Shown here: in pieces, positions 32,009 to 44,382 of the stretch
Layout: each line of letters begins with the position of its first letter
Numbering within the stretch: position 1 is the first letter of the stretch
Assembly: GCA_964036195.1 (NCBI GenBank)
Contig: OZ038450.1
Coordinates: forward strand, 10,666,701 to 10,730,700
Length of the DNA stretch: 64,000 nt
Direction: 5' to 3'
DNA from: Sphaerolaimus hirsutus
Lineage: Eukaryota; Nematoda; Chromadorea; Monhysterida; Sphaerolaimidae
Made by a program: the position numbers and the translations under genes
The notes under the pieces: model-generated
The model's database searches: none
Seen by the model: only the letters and a program-made list of their open reading frames with translations
Told to the model about the DNA's origin: nothing

Positions 32009-34790
32009 ATGTCTGGGAGTGCTGAAGCTACTTGCAGCCTGGACTATCGATACGACGAAAAGTCTACTGTTGCGAGGCAGCTTTGGGTTCGTTTTGTGTT
32101 GTCCTCTTGTTGTGTTTTTGTTCGATAGTGTTTACTGAAAAATTTATTGTGGGAGATATGGAAAGGTTGTAAAAAAAAGTCTACTTTATGAAATTGATGC
32201 CATACGTGTTCCATTTAGATAAACTTGGAGAGTTTGCCAAAATGGATTCATTCATTTTATTCAGTCTGACCTATTTATGCGATGTTTCGTGTTTGAAACA
32301 GCAATTCCAGGACTCTGATTGTACAGAATTGTGTACCAAAATTACCATTGACATTATTCCTAAAATTCGAGTGGACAAGTATAAAGTTTAGAAACAAGTG
32401 ATAAAAAATCGCTCAAGGTTAATTTTATATACAATTTTACTAAAAATATACTAATTTTATACATTTTCGCAAAAAATTATATGAATATTATACAATTACT
32501 GCAGAAAACCTTTCCAAAGACTTCCTCTACGTAGCAACACATATCGCACATAAATAGTCCAGCATCTGTAACTTTTCGTCATACAAATAAAAACTGCAGG
32601 TGCTGCCCTGCTGGCTGCACCAAGGCACCAGTGACTGCTCGGAGCGCGCGCGCAGCTGCCTCTTGGTGCGCTCGGTGCCCGGCTACGCCACCGCCAGCAG
32701 CGTGCGGCGCGTATTCGCCCGTTTCCGCCCCGTCCAAGAGGTCATCCTCCAGTGGGACAATGCTTCTGTGCAGTCGTTGGCGACCGACGTGCCTGCGGCG
32801 CGGCACAAACGCGTGAAAAGTGAACATGAAAGTAAGGCACTAGGTGATCGGCAGCTGGTCGCTGATAGAGATGAGACCCGGCGGGAGGATCATTTCGTTA
32901 CTTTGGGTGCGGCGGATTTGCAGCCGCCCCGCGCAGCATCTTGGTTCAAGGTGACTTGCATTCAGGGGATCTTGAATTTTGACGCTCTGGGGGGTTGGGA
33001 AGATAGCAATTATAGATTACCTAAGGAAATATTAGAGATTTTGAGCAACAATTGGTAAAATTTCTCAAAAATCGCTCCGGGTAGGTAGATACCTGGGCGA
33101 TTGGGGGGGGGGGGGGGGTTCAGGGGATAGTAGCCAAAAAAATACCGTCGGGGATAGATAGATAGCTGTGCGATTTTATGTTAACCTCTGCTACCATTGC
33201 ATTGTTGATGACTTCTCTTTTGCACTCACATTCTCATCCCAGGTTGCTTACCTGGTCTACTCTGACGCCGAGACTGCCAGTGCCGCGTGGCGGAAAGTGT
33301 CTACTTCTGCTGCGAGGACTGCAAGCGTGTACTTGTCGCCCAGCGCCCACCCCCTTCCACCTGACGCATCTGGCCCGCCGTTGTGGCGCGTCCGGCAGCG
33401 ACGCAGCATCGTACATAAGCCTGCTGTGGTGAAGGCGGCCATTGATCAGTTCATGGAGGAGTTTGAGCGGCAGGAAGCGAAGGACAAGCGTCGCCAGGCG
33501 CGCGCCAAGAACTTGCCTGATGATGAAGGATGGATCACTGTTGGGAAGTCGGTTGTTTTATTTTTTGATAGCGTATTGCCGCGAATTAAACCCCTAGTCT
33601 TGAATTAACTCCCCTCCCTCGAAATACCCCCAGGTCTGAGCAACTGTGGAAATAATAAACCCCCTCTTCTAAATACCCCCACCCAAATAGAGTGTAAAGA
33701 TTACTACATATATATTTCTTTATTGTATTCCTTTTTACTTTTGGAATACTATAGTATTTAGGGTTGGCCGATGTTTTTTTTTAAACGGTTTTTTTTATTA
33801 AAAAAACGTTGTTTTTTTTAAAAAAAACATGACGTCCGAAATGTTTTTTTTTTTAAAAAAACATCGGCCGAAATTTTTAGTACTAAGCACTAGGTATTTT
33901 GCAAAATTTTTGCGCGCAAGCGCGCAATTTCACACACAAATTGACATTGGTGGTTGTTTTCATTGGTTTTGTTGCATTTTTAGTATCAAAACATCCATTT
34001 ATATGTGCTACCATGGGTGAATAAGCCGACATATGTTGCTGTAATATATAATATTGAGGTAATGTGCTTCCATGTACCTCCACAGTGTGTAACTTCACTC
34101 CCAATGTAACAATCTCCTTTTATAACCTTGTTTGATCACCATTCCGTGCCAAACTTTACCTGAAGTCACGAACATTCGACTATAAGGCGATATACGAACG
34201 ACATGTTGACGAAAAATGGATATTTTTGACACAAATCACCACTTATAATGCTATCCCATGGCTCCACAGCCATTATATGGTCATATTTAACATCACATAG
34301 TATTGCCAGTGTCTGATATACCTATATATGTTGACACTAGGTCATATCTGGGAGCTTTTAAAAAAAAACGTTTTTTTTTTAAAAAAACATCGAGTTAAAA
34401 AAAACGTTTTTTTTCCAACCCTAATAGTATTAATTACTTTCGTAATTAATTACGAAATTTATCACAATTTTTTATTCAGTAAATTATGGTAGGATTCTGC
34501 ACATACGTTGCGGTCCGCCGAGTATAATTATGAATATTATCCTTGAATTCCACAGGCGCAGCGGCGTATCAAAGCCTGAGCTGCCCAAACTGGCATCTAT
34601 CGAGAAGGATGCAGCGCACAAACGCAAACGAAAGGGTAAACGCAAAGCGGCACCCATTTTCGCGACCGACTTTTACCGGTTCCAGGTGCGCGAGGGCGCC
34701 CTGCGCCAGGCTGAGGAGCTCCGGCACAAGTTTGAACAGGACAAGAAAAGAATAGCGCTCATGAAAGCGGCCAGAGTGTTCAAACCGTGA
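32009..34790 (+). CDS. RRP7A: Ribosomal RNA-processing protein 7 homolog A (RRP7A), 322 aa
   Basis: Four exons: 32009-32086, 32600-32950, 33243-33547 and 34556-34790, in frame to 322 aa (human 280). RRP7 is a UTP-C/small-subunit processome factor needed for 18S rRNA maturation in the nucleolus. An RRM-like region SCLLVRSVPGYATASSVRRVFARFRPVQEVIL is followed by AYLVYSDAETASAAW. Then comes the family signature MEEFERQEAKDKRRQARAKNLPDDEGWITVGK (human FMEAYDQKIAEEEAKAKEEEGVPDEEGWVKVT). The C-terminus FYRFQVREGALRQAEELRHKFEQDKKRIALMKAARVFKP matches human ..QLRKKFEEDKQRIELLRAQRKFRPY. The exon 3 donor is GGGAA|GTCGGT, required by phase. Intron 3 holds a TACCGTATTT-type fragment and a complete hAT-like element. 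Confidence 0.93.
33759..34423. mobile_element. Complete hAT-like non-autonomous element, 665 bp (RRP7A intron 3)
   Basis: Ends TAGGGTTGG and CCAACCCTA with perfect 8-bp target duplications ATAGTATT (33751-33758 and 34424-34431). T- and A-rich runs sit inside both ends. A diverged relative lies at about 39700-40330. Only short, non-conserved reading frames. Confidence 0.9.
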
Positions 34791-35500
34791 TGTTTGTGGG
34801 GGTTTTTTTGTTGTGAAAGAGATATTGCTTACTGGCGTTGCAACCGTTTTGTCGTTACAACTTTTTTTGGATTATTTGTACATGAAATGAATATCTAAAC
34901 ATGATGGTCTTGTTTGTGTCGGCTTGTCAATTGTCGTGTGGTTTTTCGTTCCTTATGTTACGTATTTTTCCTCTATGATTTGGTGTTGTGCGCTTGTTGT
35001 GGTCCTATTTTGGTGAGACAGGGTGCGGCGGTTATCTGACATAAGCGTCTACAGTAACACGGTCTATAAATAGTAGTATTTATATGTAGATGGTATAAGC
35101 CTTGTTTTAACGTAACTCTGTCATTATTTTTACGTGTGTTCTACATTACACAGATCACACACTGCTATTTTTGGCTATTACATTCTCTTCACACTCATTT
35201 CCGGTGGGGGTATTCCGAGGGGGGTATCTTTTCATAAGTTCGCTTAGACCTGGGGGTATTTTGAAGAAGCACGTTATATGTATTTCTTCAAATACCTATT
35301 TTTCAGTCATTCTCATATGGTTTCAGTGATTTTTCTTCGTTTTTGCCTTCTAAATCATCGCTACACTCTTATTGCCGTCTCTAGTAAAAATATGGTGATC
35401 TGACAATGCCGTGTATGCTTAAATTGCCGCACCTTACGTCACATAACTATATACACCAGCCCCCATAGCACACTAATCGTAGTAATCGTAACTAGTAGTG
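34791..35500. other. Intergenic gap RRP7A to next gene
   Basis: Contains a fragment of the TACCGTATTT-group interior (TTTTAACGT..CACAGATCACACACTGC) and a right half near 35205-35275. No gene seen. Confidence 0.55.
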
Positions 35501-38500
35501 ATGGACGAGCCCGAGCTTGTGTCGGGCGACATGTGCGATGACCGATCAACTTGGCCGCTGGGAAGGCCGCCCCTGTGTCCACCTGGCACAGTGCCAGGCC
35601 CGGACGGACGGGTCGTTGGCGCGTCGACCGAACTGCGCGTCGTGTGCACTGATGACGATCTGCAGACGCACTGGCCCCTGTTCGCTGCCAGCTGCGGCCG
35701 CCTGCCCGTGGTGGGGCTCTCGCTGCGGTACTTATCTCAGTATGCGGGTAGCTGGCGTCGTTGCGCGTCCGGCGGCGTGGCGCCTTCGGATCACCAGGTC
35801 GGTTATTTTTAGCGGAAGTTAGACTCTTGTCATAGGAGATATGATAGATAATGTTGTAGATGGTTTCTGTACAATGTGGCAGACTTTCGTGTACTCTGCG
35901 TAACAGTGATGCATTTGTTGCTCTGCCATTACTCACTCTGACTCGTTACCGATCTAATATGAGCTTTACAAAAACAGATTTTTTTACCATAAAGGGATTA
36001 ACTGTACACTGGCAAACAATTAATATGGCTTTTAGTTCATCTATAACCCCTCAAAGGCGATTTTCATGACAAATATGACTCACTTTGACTCCAGTGATTT
36101 TTATTTAGGTAAATGAAATCATGGTGCTTAAAAAATCATTTTTTTCCATTCCTAATCTAGACGCAACGCCCATCTAGACACCTTAGGTAGAATTAGATAA
36201 GTAACGGGTCTAGATGAGTAATGGGTCTCAGCCGAATTTGTCTGACAGTTGCATCACGGAAATAGCCCAGTCTGTTGTTAAGCTCGTTTTCTATATAGAA
36301 CTGAAACCTGTGGTGCCTAACTTGCTTTTGGTGATGGTTGTCTAACTTAAAATATTCACAATTTAACTGTTGCCTAACTCGATTAATCGCTCACAAGTTT
36401 GAGTTGCGGAATAGGATCCTCATTTACCGCTGCCCTTTATTTTTGTTTGCGTGCGCAGATAATCCCGAATGATTTCGACCCGTCCGTGTCCGACCAGCGC
36501 AGCGGAATGCTGCAAATAGCCCACACTCGAGCTGCGAAGGATTTGATTCGGTTTTATGAAGATTCGAAGGTAAATACATCGGTATTTTTTGCTTGCATTC
36601 ACTAGGAGTGGTTCACGCACTCCAGATGCTATGAGTAGGTTGGAACGTCATGTAAAATACTTTGTACTGTTTAGCTGCTATAACTTTATTTAGAGGCTTG
36701 ATACCGGTTTTCCTCTCAATACACCCCAGGGAGTGCAAATTTAAGGGGGGTGCATTTTTTCGCCAGAAATTTTCGTGAAGGATAGTAAAGAACACGCTTT
36801 TTGCGTACCAAAAACTGGTAATAAAAGATTAAATGCAACCAAACAGCAATGTGTAGTTGTTATGCAAATTGACCACAATAAGTACAACATGTACAAGGCA
36901 TATTTACATGATGTATTCATCATTAGGCATGATACATCATTCCAGACCGGGGGGGGGGGTATTTCTAGGGGGTTACCTCAGCTCGTTTAGCCCTAGGAGT
37001 ATTTCGAGGAAATACGGTAACTTGATTTATTGGACATTAAAATATCTTTTGCCAACCTCGAATAGAACCTAAATGCACCATCGCGGCCAGTCGTGGCCGT
37101 GGCGCTGTCGTCGCCGGGCGGAGTGGTTTTACTCATCCGAAACATGTTATTCAAGTCGCACATTCCCGCCGTGCTGCAAGAGCTGCTCTGCGATCGTGCC
37201 GTTGTGAAGATAGTGTCAGGTGTGTATGCGAGCTATTCAGCTTACTGGCGAAGAATGCCGTTGCCAAATGCCGTTATGTATTTTGAATCTGTGCCCATTT
37301 CGCACAGGCACACATCGAGACATGATGCAGATACAAACGTTGTGCCGAACGGTCACTGTGAACCCTACCGTCAATTTCGCCAATGTCTGCCTTCGCTGGC
37401 CATGGTAAGATTTTCCGAGTTTAACATTGCACAAGCTGCTATTGTGTTTTCTGCGTTCGTATTTACTGCATTTCTTCTAGTAGGACGGCACACCTCCAAT
37501 AGAACGGCATTGCCAATATAACGGCATCGCCAATAGAACGGCATCGCCAATAGAACGGCATTGCCAATAGAACGGCATCGCCAATAGAACGGCATCGCCA
37601 ATAGAACGGCAGCGCCAATAGAACGGCAGGTTTTGACACTTTTGCACTCACGAAAATAATAAAACGGCAGCCTCCAATAGAACGGCAGGTAGAAACTACG
37701 TTGGAAGAGTGCCAAATCACACAAATTTTAGAAAAATTGGTGGTGAGAACATCCATGCTTATTAGAGCTTTGATTTAGGGTTATTTTCACATTTGGTTTT
37801 GTTTGAATTGATGCTCTGATAATCAAACCTTGTTCATTTTTCATTAAAAAACTCTTGTTCAATTGAAAAATGTGTGAAAAATCTTGGTGAAAAAATAGAA
37901 CGGCACCGTGAACACAACGCCAGGTAAAATGTTGACGAAAAAATTTAGAACGGCGCTCTTCTATTAGAAGAAATACGGTAAATGCATTTGCGCTGCTTCG
38001 CTCCTACTAAAAACATCGACACCACTGAGTTAGCTAATCCAGCCCCAACAAAACAGGCTGGCGTCGCACTTCTTGAACTCTGAACGCGGCGTGGGTTTGT
38101 TCAGCCTGTGCCGCTTCATGTTCAACTTGGACTCGATGAGCGATTCGTGTGAGCACGGCTGGTGGCGCGTGCCGGACACGCTCATGCGCTGCTACTCCGA
38201 GCCCACGCTCGACGCCGTCCAGGTGCACTGCGCCGCGCTTGAGGTTGGGTTTGGAGTTGTGTTGGGATTTACTGTGTCATGCAGAACGCACGCACAATCT
38301 ATGCATTTTTCTGAAGGAAACACTCCATCATGACGTCATCGTTCATAGAAAAAAATTTCAATAACAAAAACGACAGAAGGGTTTCAGCGTTATCGACTAA
38401 GACATAAGTAATTTTGGATGCATACTTTTCAGCTATTACTTATTTTGGATGCATAATTTTCAGCTATTTCTTGTGGTATATGTGCTTATATACCCATTTT

Positions 38501-41500
38501 TAGTAATTTGCCACCTACTTTAAGCGATTTTTCTACCTTTTTTCCTCATTATGAAAAAGCCTATACAATGAACCCCCACGAACCCCCAAACCCCAAAAAA
38601 TTGTTTTTCTAGCTATCTATCCCTCCAGAGGAGCGATTAGCCATCTATCCAACCCCCTGGAGTGGCAAAGTCTTGAATACTCCTGACATGCACAGAGGGT
38701 AAACATGCACAGAGGCACAGGCCCCTTTGAAATACCGAGTATAAAAATTTCAAATTGCAGTGGCTTTTTTCCAGGCCCAACTTACGGTGGACTGCGCACT
38801 CTATGCTATGCTTAGATCCTTCAATTTGGATTTCACCTCTACGATGCTCAAATCGCCTTATTTTGCGGCATTCGTTTTTGAGGGACTGCGGCCCGTTTTC
38901 AACGCCAGGTTTGACAAGGTCACTTCCTGACTACCACCATTATTTCACATTTTTAAATTTCACATTTTTAAATTTCACATTTTTTCCTAATGATGATTGC
39001 GTATAATTGTCTATGCAGCGGATCAGCAAGCACATGGAGGCGCGTGTGATCGCTTCTAAATACCTGACGAATGAAATCACTGTCGACCGATTGGTATCTT
39101 CTGCACATGAATGTTTTTGTAGATATTTAATAAATTAAGGTGCAATTCCATACTCAGCGTGCGGATGTGTCGCGACAGAACACTGCAACGGTGCCACTGA
39201 AACAATTAGAAACACGGACGCGCCTGGTGCCAACGAACAGGGTTCGTTGCTAACAATTAGCGATGATAAATCTTTGCAGTAAACTCTTACATGAGTCACT
39301 AAGTAAATATACTTTTTGCCCAAAATTTAAGGTTGTTCAGGGCCATGTTTTGCTTACATTTGTCGCTATGGTTGCTTTTCGGATTAATGACCGTTTTATA
39401 ATCCGCTGCCCCCGTTCTTTTTTTATTTTGATTTGCAATATATTTCTTCCCTTGCTCAATGAGATCTAAATATTTAAAGGTATTTTTCACTAGTAGTAGT
39501 TCTCACTTTTAGTTTTCGAGTATTATTTGCTGACATTAATCGTGCAGGATGGTTGCTTGGGTGCCGTAGCTCGCAAGAGACCGGGTCCCTGTCGCGGTCA
39601 GCCGTTCATTGCGATCGACGCAGGTCGCGTGCCCGGGGCTGAAATGCCGTTGCAGTTCACCATGGTTGGTTGGGGTCAATATGCGACTGATTATTTATTG
39701 CTTAACTGTGTTCACCGGAGGCCAGTGTTCTTTAAAAACCGTTTTAAGGGTAACTCTTATTCAAAACCGGGCTTTATCCGGGTTTTATCGGCAGCTGAGA
39801 TTTTCACCTGGTATTTTGAGAAAAAAATTTAGCGTGAGCGCGCAGTTTCACATACAAATTAACACTTGACAGTGTTTTCACTCGTTTTGTATTTGGTAAT
39901 CGGCTTATTGTAAATTTATTGGATAATTTTCCATTTCTGTCTGCCGCTGCGTAATAATAAACCATGATATGTTAGTGTAGTAAACAAGATCCAGCCAATG
40001 TGCTTCCAAACCATTCTTTAGTATGAAACGTCACTCTCAGTGTATCATATTAACTTTGATTCCTAAATTTTTTAAGCCTTATCCCATGTCCAATTCCATT
40101 TGTTTTGAAGCCACGAACACTGATGAAAGGCGATATGAGTACAGCTTCTACAGAAAGGGATTGTTTTGGGCCCTTTCATGGCCCTACACCAGTTAAATTG
40201 CTGTATAAAACATCACAAAGTAGAAACGTATTTCTATGCTAGCTGTATGTATTTATTCATAGCCATATTTGGGACTTTTGGAGGTTTAAAAAACTTTTTT
40301 TAAACAAGTCTCTAGAACCGTTTTCGTATCCTAAGTGTGCACCAGTATGTATGCATTCGATGTACTCAACCAAATAACCAAACAGATGGACAGCAATGGT
40401 CGACGGTGCCGCGTGCGCGTCACGCAGACGAACACTTCCAATGCTGACAATCTGCCCTTTGCGACTGCAGTGTCTGCCAACGACGTAGAATCGTTCGTTC
40501 AGTGCTGCTGCCAGGTCATGGTCAGTTACTGTTATCAGGTCGCTTTTCCTGTCCCAGATCAGCTTCTCCCAAATTGCTTAACGCCGCGCGCAGGACGTGG
40601 ATCCGATCGACGACTGGCCGCTGGACCAGTACTCGCTCGACTGCTCGCTCAGCGTGCACAGTCGGTCGGGCAGCGAGGTGCCGTTCGCGTCCGACGAGGA
40701 CCACGAGCCGGACGGCGAGCCTGGCGACGAGTGCGACATGTGGGACCAGTCGCCCGAGCTCACCGCCGACGCCTTCGATAAGATGCTCGCGCACGCCGCT
40801 TTGGGGCAGAGGCGCCGGCGCAACAAGCGCAAAGTGCGCAATAGGATGGCCAGGCGTCCAGACGTCGGTGAACCGGCGCGCACGCCGACGGCGCAGTGCA
40901 GAACCGCCGCCAGTTCGATGTGCCTGTCTTCCATGCCGCGCACTACGGTGAACACCCCGATGAACCAGGGTCTCATGCAGAGCATGCCGCCGTTCTGGCA
41001 ACCGGATGTTCTATTCGCGGGTTTGTGCACAAGATAATTTGAGCCTGTGCCTCAGTGCATGTAAACTTCCAGTGCATGTAGACTCCCAGTGCACGTAGGT
41101 CTACTCCCAGTGGACGTTGTCTCCCAGTGCACGCAAACTCCCAGTGCATGTGTGCTCTCTGTTCACTGTACCGCTACTTTGCCCCCCCCCCCACGGACTG
41201 CGTGAAAGTCGGTATTTGAAATTTCGATCCACATTTTTTACATTTTTCCAACACTAGTTCGGAATTTCCGACTAGTGTTTGCATTTGTAAATATTTTGTA
41301 TTTATATGCGAATCAGAACTTTTGGATTTCATTTTGAATTTTTCATTTTTCATTTTACATATAAATACAAAAATATTTACAGATGCACGTAGCCCACGGT
41401 TGGGGGGAGTGGGCGAACAGGGTGCACACGCATGCACTGGGAGTTTACGTGCACTGGGAGTCTCTACAAGCACTGGGTGTTTACGTGCGCCGAGAGTTTC

Positions 41501-43130
41501 AGCCGATAATATTACATCATGGAACCTTCACAATTTTGACCTTCACAATCCTTCAGATTTTGTTGTTGTTCTTCTCGCAGGCAGCACAGTGTACACCGTA
41601 GACGCGCGGAACGAGTGCTTCGTGCCAGTGGAAGTGCCCGCACCTGCCGTCGACGCGTTCCCCGATGGCTACGGTGGGCTCAACGGCAACCAGCTCAGCG
41701 AGCAGCAGCACTGGCAGGACGTGCCGCCCGACCCGGCGCCCTACAATCCCTGGGACTGCTCAGAATTTGCCGCGCCGTTGCGGCAAGATTCGACCGAATG
41801 GCCGGAGCGTAACTGCAGCTCACGCACTGCGACCACGCCCTATGGTGAGATCGGCGGTTTTGTAGATTTTTACGCCTGTGGGGGTTCAGATAGAACATCC
41901 CGCCTCCGGAAGTTGAGACACAAGATCAATTTTCTGGCAGTTTGGAGAGGCGGTTCGTGGAGTTAAATATACCGTATTTCCTTGAATGTTCACTTATTGT
42001 TTACAGTTGTCAAATAGTTTGTAATTCGAAAGTGAATATAGGCCAACAGTTAGAACATTTTTGCGGTTAGATTGGTGCAATCTTTGCCAAAAATCTCTCC
42101 AGATAGCTAGATAGCTCGCCGATTGGGGGATAGGGGTTCAATGGATAGTAGCCGAAATAAATTCAAGTCAAAGCCAGGTTTTGCAGCTGACAGCGGCGGG
42201 CAGTGGCCGCGCGCTCTGGAGCCGCCGACGCCGGCGCCAGCCGTGCTGGCGCCTCCTGTGGCGGGGCACGTGTCCGGTTCTAGGTGGCCCGGCGCCACCA
42301 CCAACCGCAGATCCGACGACGGGGTCGAGGCGCGTCGACGCAATCTTCACATCCCCACGCCTGGCGCCCGCGGTCGCGGCGGTTCGGCCAGGGTTTGTCG
42401 CTTATGGCGAACACCCTCAGTGCATGTAAACTCTCAGTACATGTAAACTCAATGCATCCATGCACCCCGTTTGGTGTGGTTGGCGGTTGCAGCTGCAAGC
42501 ATCTTTGCCACCCCTGGTCCCACCGTGCTGCAGCGCGACTGCACAATTAAAGGATTTGTGCACAAACCATCACTGGCTGTATCGTCAGTTCGTGGTTCTG
42601 ATGCCTCACCCACTCAAATCAAATTTCAAAGTAAAATTTTTTAACTTCAAACAGCCGGTGCCGTGTGGCAGTGCACAGAGTGCATAAATAGATGCACTTA
42701 GTTTACATTCACTGAAAGTTTACATGCACTGAGAGGAAATTACATGCTCTGGGAGTTTACATGCACTGAGGCACATGCCCCACCGCATATCGCCGCTGCG
42801 TGTCGATTCGTTTGAGCCCGTTCAACAATCGTCTTGGCGCAGGGCTCGGCCGGCGGGAATCTGTCGCGCCACTTCCACGCGCCCTCGTTTGGTACTGAAG
42901 TTGCGCACGCAAATGGCGGCAGCTGTGGCAACTCTAGTAGTCAGGGAGGCTTCCTACCCAACCTGGTGTGCCATATCCTCCAAACTGATGTGTCTCGCCA
43001 GTGAAGATTCCTTCAACATCAATATCGTTTGCAGCCTGCTCGTGGTCGAGCCGGTGCGTCAGCTGCTCGCGGCGCTTGGCGGCACGGCGTCACTGGTTTC
43101 ACTGGCACATGGAGAAATGTGGACCCGTGA
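35501..43130 (+). CDS. Unassigned 873-aa protein: possible degenerate 3'-5' exonuclease fold plus RG-rich tail
   Basis: Fourteen exons that I place at 35501-35797, 36459-36569, 37066-37404, 38043-38243, 38775-38918, 39019-39093, 39158-39241, 39548-39664, 40386-40514, 40594-41020, 41581-41844, 42178-42392, 42843-42965 and 43035-43130. All phases agree, giving 873 aa. I do not recognise the protein. Residues ~70-310 loosely resemble an RNase D/EXD-type DnaQ fold: RLPVVGLSLRYLS, then VVAVALSSPGGVVLLIRN, ELLCDRAVVKIVSG, and AQLTVDCALYAMLRSF like the YAAxDA motif. The DxE catalytic pair expected in the first strand is absent (GLSLRY), so it may be an inactive RNA-binding version such as Egalitarian/EXD1; this is inference. 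An acidic/RRRRNKRK stretch (~545-600), a P/Q-rich part and GARGRGG, ARGRAG motifs at the C-terminus suggest RNA binding. The acceptors of exons 3 and 9 are weak. Confidence 0.65.
37456..37983. mobile_element. TACCGTATTT-type element made largely of CAATAGAACGGCATCGC repeats
   Basis: Imperfect inverted ends TTTACTGCATTTCTTCTAGTA and TATTAGAAGAAATACGGTAAA. From 37498 to 37690 about ten ~17-bp units CAATAGAACGGCATCGC run in tandem, and single AGAACGGC units recur near the right end. It lies in intron 3 of the unassigned gene. Confidence 0.75.
41040..41510. repeat. Inverted arrays of CAGTGCATGTAAACTCC units (intron 10)
   Basis: The left array (41050-41160) has CCCAGTGCATGTAAACT-like units. The right array (41383-41510) has the same units inverted (GCACTGGGAGTTTACGTG). 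The middle is an AT-rich foldback around AAAATGAAAAATGAAAAATT. A second copy fills much of intron 12 (42410-42775). Confidence 0.75.
42410..42775. repeat. Second copy of the CAGTGCATGTAAACT inverted-array element (intron 12)
   Basis: Left CCTCAGTGCATGTAAACTCTC; right GGAGTTTACATGCACTGAGG. It lies inside the 450-bp intron 12 of the same gene that carries the 41040-41510 copy. Confidence 0.75.
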
Positions 43131-44171
43131 ACTTTTGAGATATGTGCTTTATTGAAAGTATATCCAAGTGGGCCACTCACTTTATTTTTGCAGTTTTCTA
43201 CGAGTATTTTTCTGAGGAAGATGCTCTCTGATGTTTTTTTGGGCCAATCTCATAATGCGAAAAAGTAACCTAACAGGTGACAATGCTCCGATAAGTTTCA
43301 CAATGCTATTTCAGGTAATAACTGAAGTTTCTAATTCCTGATAAATTGTTTACACGTTATTTGAAATTAGTTGTCACTTGGCAGGTTGATTGAAATTGTG
43401 TATTGCGACCGCGGCATATGTGCCTAGTGTTGCTTTGTTGTGCTTGTTACATGTTCAGATTACCTACTGGTTTACTTTTGGATTCTGCAACCTATTTATT
43501 TTATCATTTTCCTTCTATTTGCACTGCAGAATGTCTAGTCCGATTATCTTATCCATAATCCTATTTATGTAAATTTTTAACAGTTAAATATTTATACATA
43601 AAGTATGTTTTTACTTAAAACGCTTTGCTGAATAAGACGAATAATACTGAACGTGTTACAACCCATTTTTTTATGTGTTACGAAAACAACTCTTTGAAAA
43701 GGTGGAAAAATTATCAGAGATTATTTTAATTTTTTATTTCCAAAAGTTTCTGTTTTTGATGAGGAAAAACGTTTAGAGTCTTTTCCAGGTTACCTAGATT
43801 TTTCGACGAAAAGTTCGAAATTCGGTTTGCCATTGTTGCTAGTCAGTTTTGACAATTGTCGCTAGGCGCATTTTCCTTCGACCGCGCTTCTTTCTTCAAA
43901 AGAAATTTGGAAGTATTTGCATTGAAATGTACCTATCCATTTAACCGTCGAGGGTATTTACATATGTTTACACACCTGTGAACATGTAAATACATGTAAA
44001 CACGGGCACAAATATCATAATCAATGTTACAATTTCCAATTTGCGACTGTGATACTGATCAGAGGTGGCTGGCAGGCGCACAATATTCGTCCGCTAGCAG
44101 TGAAGATTTAGGATCAATTGTAATTGACTATTGTGCAGGCAGACGCGGAATATCGCCGCTGATGCGGCCGC

Positions 44172-44382
44172 TAGTGATAGAAAGGCACCAGCACCGGTGC
44201 TGGTGCAGTTCGGTGCCATTTTTCGAGGGTGCCCTGCCGGTGCCGGTGCCATTTTTTCAGAATAGCACCGGTGCGGTGCCATTTTTTGGCCGGTGCCCAT
44301 GGTGCCAGGTGCCTTTTCTGAGGACTGGCACAGGTGCCGGTGCTGTGCGGTGCCGTATTTCCCGGTGCCTTTTCCATCACTA
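44172..44382. mobile_element. 211-bp hAT-like MITE with GGTGCC repeats and GCGGCCGC target duplication
   Basis: Ends TAGTGATAGAAAGGCACC and GGTGCCTTTTCCATCACTA are inverted partners. Flanking 8-bp duplications GCGGCCGC at 44164-44171 and 44383-44390 are perfect. The interior is ~10 copies of CGGTGCCATTTTT / CACCGGTGC motifs. Confidence 0.88.

Noticed and set aside
37220-38042. Shorter version of exon 3 of the unassigned gene ending at the GTGTGT donor at 37220
   Set aside because: Joining from phase 1 to the next exon gives an immediate stop, whereas extending to the strong GTAAGA donor at 37405 keeps the frame.
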